From assembly GCA_013112635.1 (NCBI GenBank), contig JABFGF010000004.1, forward strand, positions 248,001-312,000: a stretch of 64,000 bases of DNA, given 5' to 3'. The notes beneath the pieces were generated by a model, which ran no database searches, was not told the DNA's origin, and saw nothing but the letters and a program-made list of their open reading frames with translations. The stretch comes from Calditrichota bacterium. Lineage in GTDB: Bacteria; Calditrichota; Calditrichia; Calditrichales; J004. Position numbers and translations under genes: made by a program. Of this stretch, positions 63,459-64,000 are shown in pieces. The first letter of the stretch is position 1, and each line of letters starts with the position of its first letter.

Positions 63459-64000
63459 TTAGTTTTGCCCCGTTTCCTCATCAATTAATGTAAAAATACC
63501 CGTTTTATTTTTGTCAACAAAAGTGAAAACCATTTCGCCATTTTTATCAGTATACTTCCAGATTATATGCGGAACAGAATTAACTGAATATTTTCTGTTT
63601 TCGACCTCAGTTGGTTCTCCATACAACAATAAAATTCTTCCACGATCTGTTTGCCATCCTTCTTTAAAGCGATTAGAATATTGTCGTACGGCCTCCGTTA
63701 CACGCTTGTAAAATTCATCCAATAATTCATTGTATGTTGTATTTGGAGATGGATCGCGCTCCTTCCAAAAAGCAGTGAACCAATTATCAAGCTCTTCAAT
63801 TTTTAATTCTTTTACTTCCTCAATTTGCTCTTCACTTAAAAGATATTTCATTGGTCTGATTGCTAAATCCGATCTGTATAAATATAATGGCTTTGAAAGC
63901 CAGGCTACAGAAAACTGTCGTTCAATTTCAAAATCATCCTGCGCGGTGCCAAAAGAGAAACGTATAAGATAATCCCCTTCTTCAAGCATCTTATAAGGCA
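63459..64000 (-). CDS. GWxTD-domain protein, N-terminus beyond window
   Basis: The frame is open to the right edge (preceding codons read P-Y-K-M), so the gene starts beyond 64000 and only the last 180 residues are seen. The GWxTD module is E-G-W-Q-T-D-R-G-R-I-L-L-L-Y-G-E-P, followed by I-W-K-Y-T-D-K-N-G-E-M-V-F-T-F-V-D. It is preceded by a helical segment (L-S-E-E-Q-I-E-E-V-K-E) and a beta module. GWxTD proteins are usually 400-500 residue exported proteins of Bacteroidota-like bacteria with unknown function. Confidence 0.85.
   Translation of the reverse strand, partial: PYKMLEEGDYLIRFSFGTAQDDFEIERQFSVAWLSKPLYLYRSDLAIRPMKYLLSEEQIEEVKELKIEELDNWFTAFWKERDPSPNTTYNELLDEFYKRVTEAVRQYSNRFKEGWQTDRGRILLLYGEPTEVENRKYSVNSVPHIIWKYTDKNGEMVFTFVDKNKTGIFTLIDEETGQN

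Overview
The window reads as chromosomal DNA from a Gram-negative, low-GC bacterium of the FCB superphylum, most plausibly Calditrichota or a close relative such as Ignavibacteria or Marinimicrobia. This is inference from gene content: two exported giants carry the C-terminal NPFNP-type sorting domain used by type IX-like secretion, and there is a reg_prop/Y_Y_Y hybrid histidine kinase, a GWxTD-domain protein, DUF2851, DUF350, an alginate-export-type porin and an Omp85-family barrel. I see no rRNA, tRNA, CRISPR array, integrase or transposase. Coding density is high. Genes sit in short operons with good Shine-Dalgarno sites and clear hairpin terminators. Several starts are TTG or GTG.

Region by region. 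1-7.1 kb: a truncated DUF5666 exported protein, a membrane di-haem b-type cytochrome, a YbiT-type ABC-F ATPase and a 1246-residue hybrid sensor kinase. 7.2-10.1 kb: a respiratory bc-type complex operon (Rieske, b6-like cytochrome b, nine-haem cytochrome c) closed by a strong terminator, with a divergent thioredoxin-like gene. 10.9-16.8 kb: a cold-shock protein with a long leader, an M48 lipoprotein protease, a small helical protein, a YgiQ radical SAM protein, a TetR regulator and a DapA/NanA-type aldolase. 16.8-21.6 kb: a 1595-residue fusion of an acyl/aryl-adenylating enzyme, about 750 unrecognised residues and a GNAT acetyltransferase. 21.8-26 kb: a three-gene envelope operon (beta-solenoid plus Omp85 barrel fusion, a four-repeat exported protein, a DUF4097 protein). 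26.3-34 kb: Prc protease, porin, ComEC, an RNase Z-like hydrolase and a lipoprotein. 34-49.7 kb: a PKD-repeat subtilase, an HD-GYP regulator overlapping a glutaryl-CoA dehydrogenase, then a three-gene surface operon (2170-residue beta-helix/FG-GAP protein, FecR/Ig protein, outer-membrane barrel). 49.9-64 kb: mostly housekeeping genes (lytic transglycosylase, DUF350, DUF2851, NlpC/P60, polyprenyl synthase, two divergent PtsN-type EIIA proteins, PEGA-tailed Ser/Thr kinase, HisS, TrmH, DAHP synthase, CPBP protease), then a HicBA toxin-antitoxin pair, SatD, a Gfo/Idh/MocA oxidoreductase and a truncated GWxTD protein.

How it fits together: the dominant theme is the cell envelope (outer-membrane barrels, sorted surface proteins, periplasmic proteases, peptidoglycan hydrolases), plus energy metabolism (bc complex, acyl-CoA dehydrogenase) and signalling (hybrid kinase, HD-GYP, Ser/Thr kinase, nitrogen-type PTS). 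The best candidates for undescribed biology are the adenylase-unknown-GNAT fusion with its aldolase partner, the solenoid/Omp85 operon with its HAGG-repeat protein, and the beta-helix/FecR/barrel operon. No single locus proves a new system. These are hypotheses read from sequence alone, and family assignments rest on motif recognition rather than database searches.
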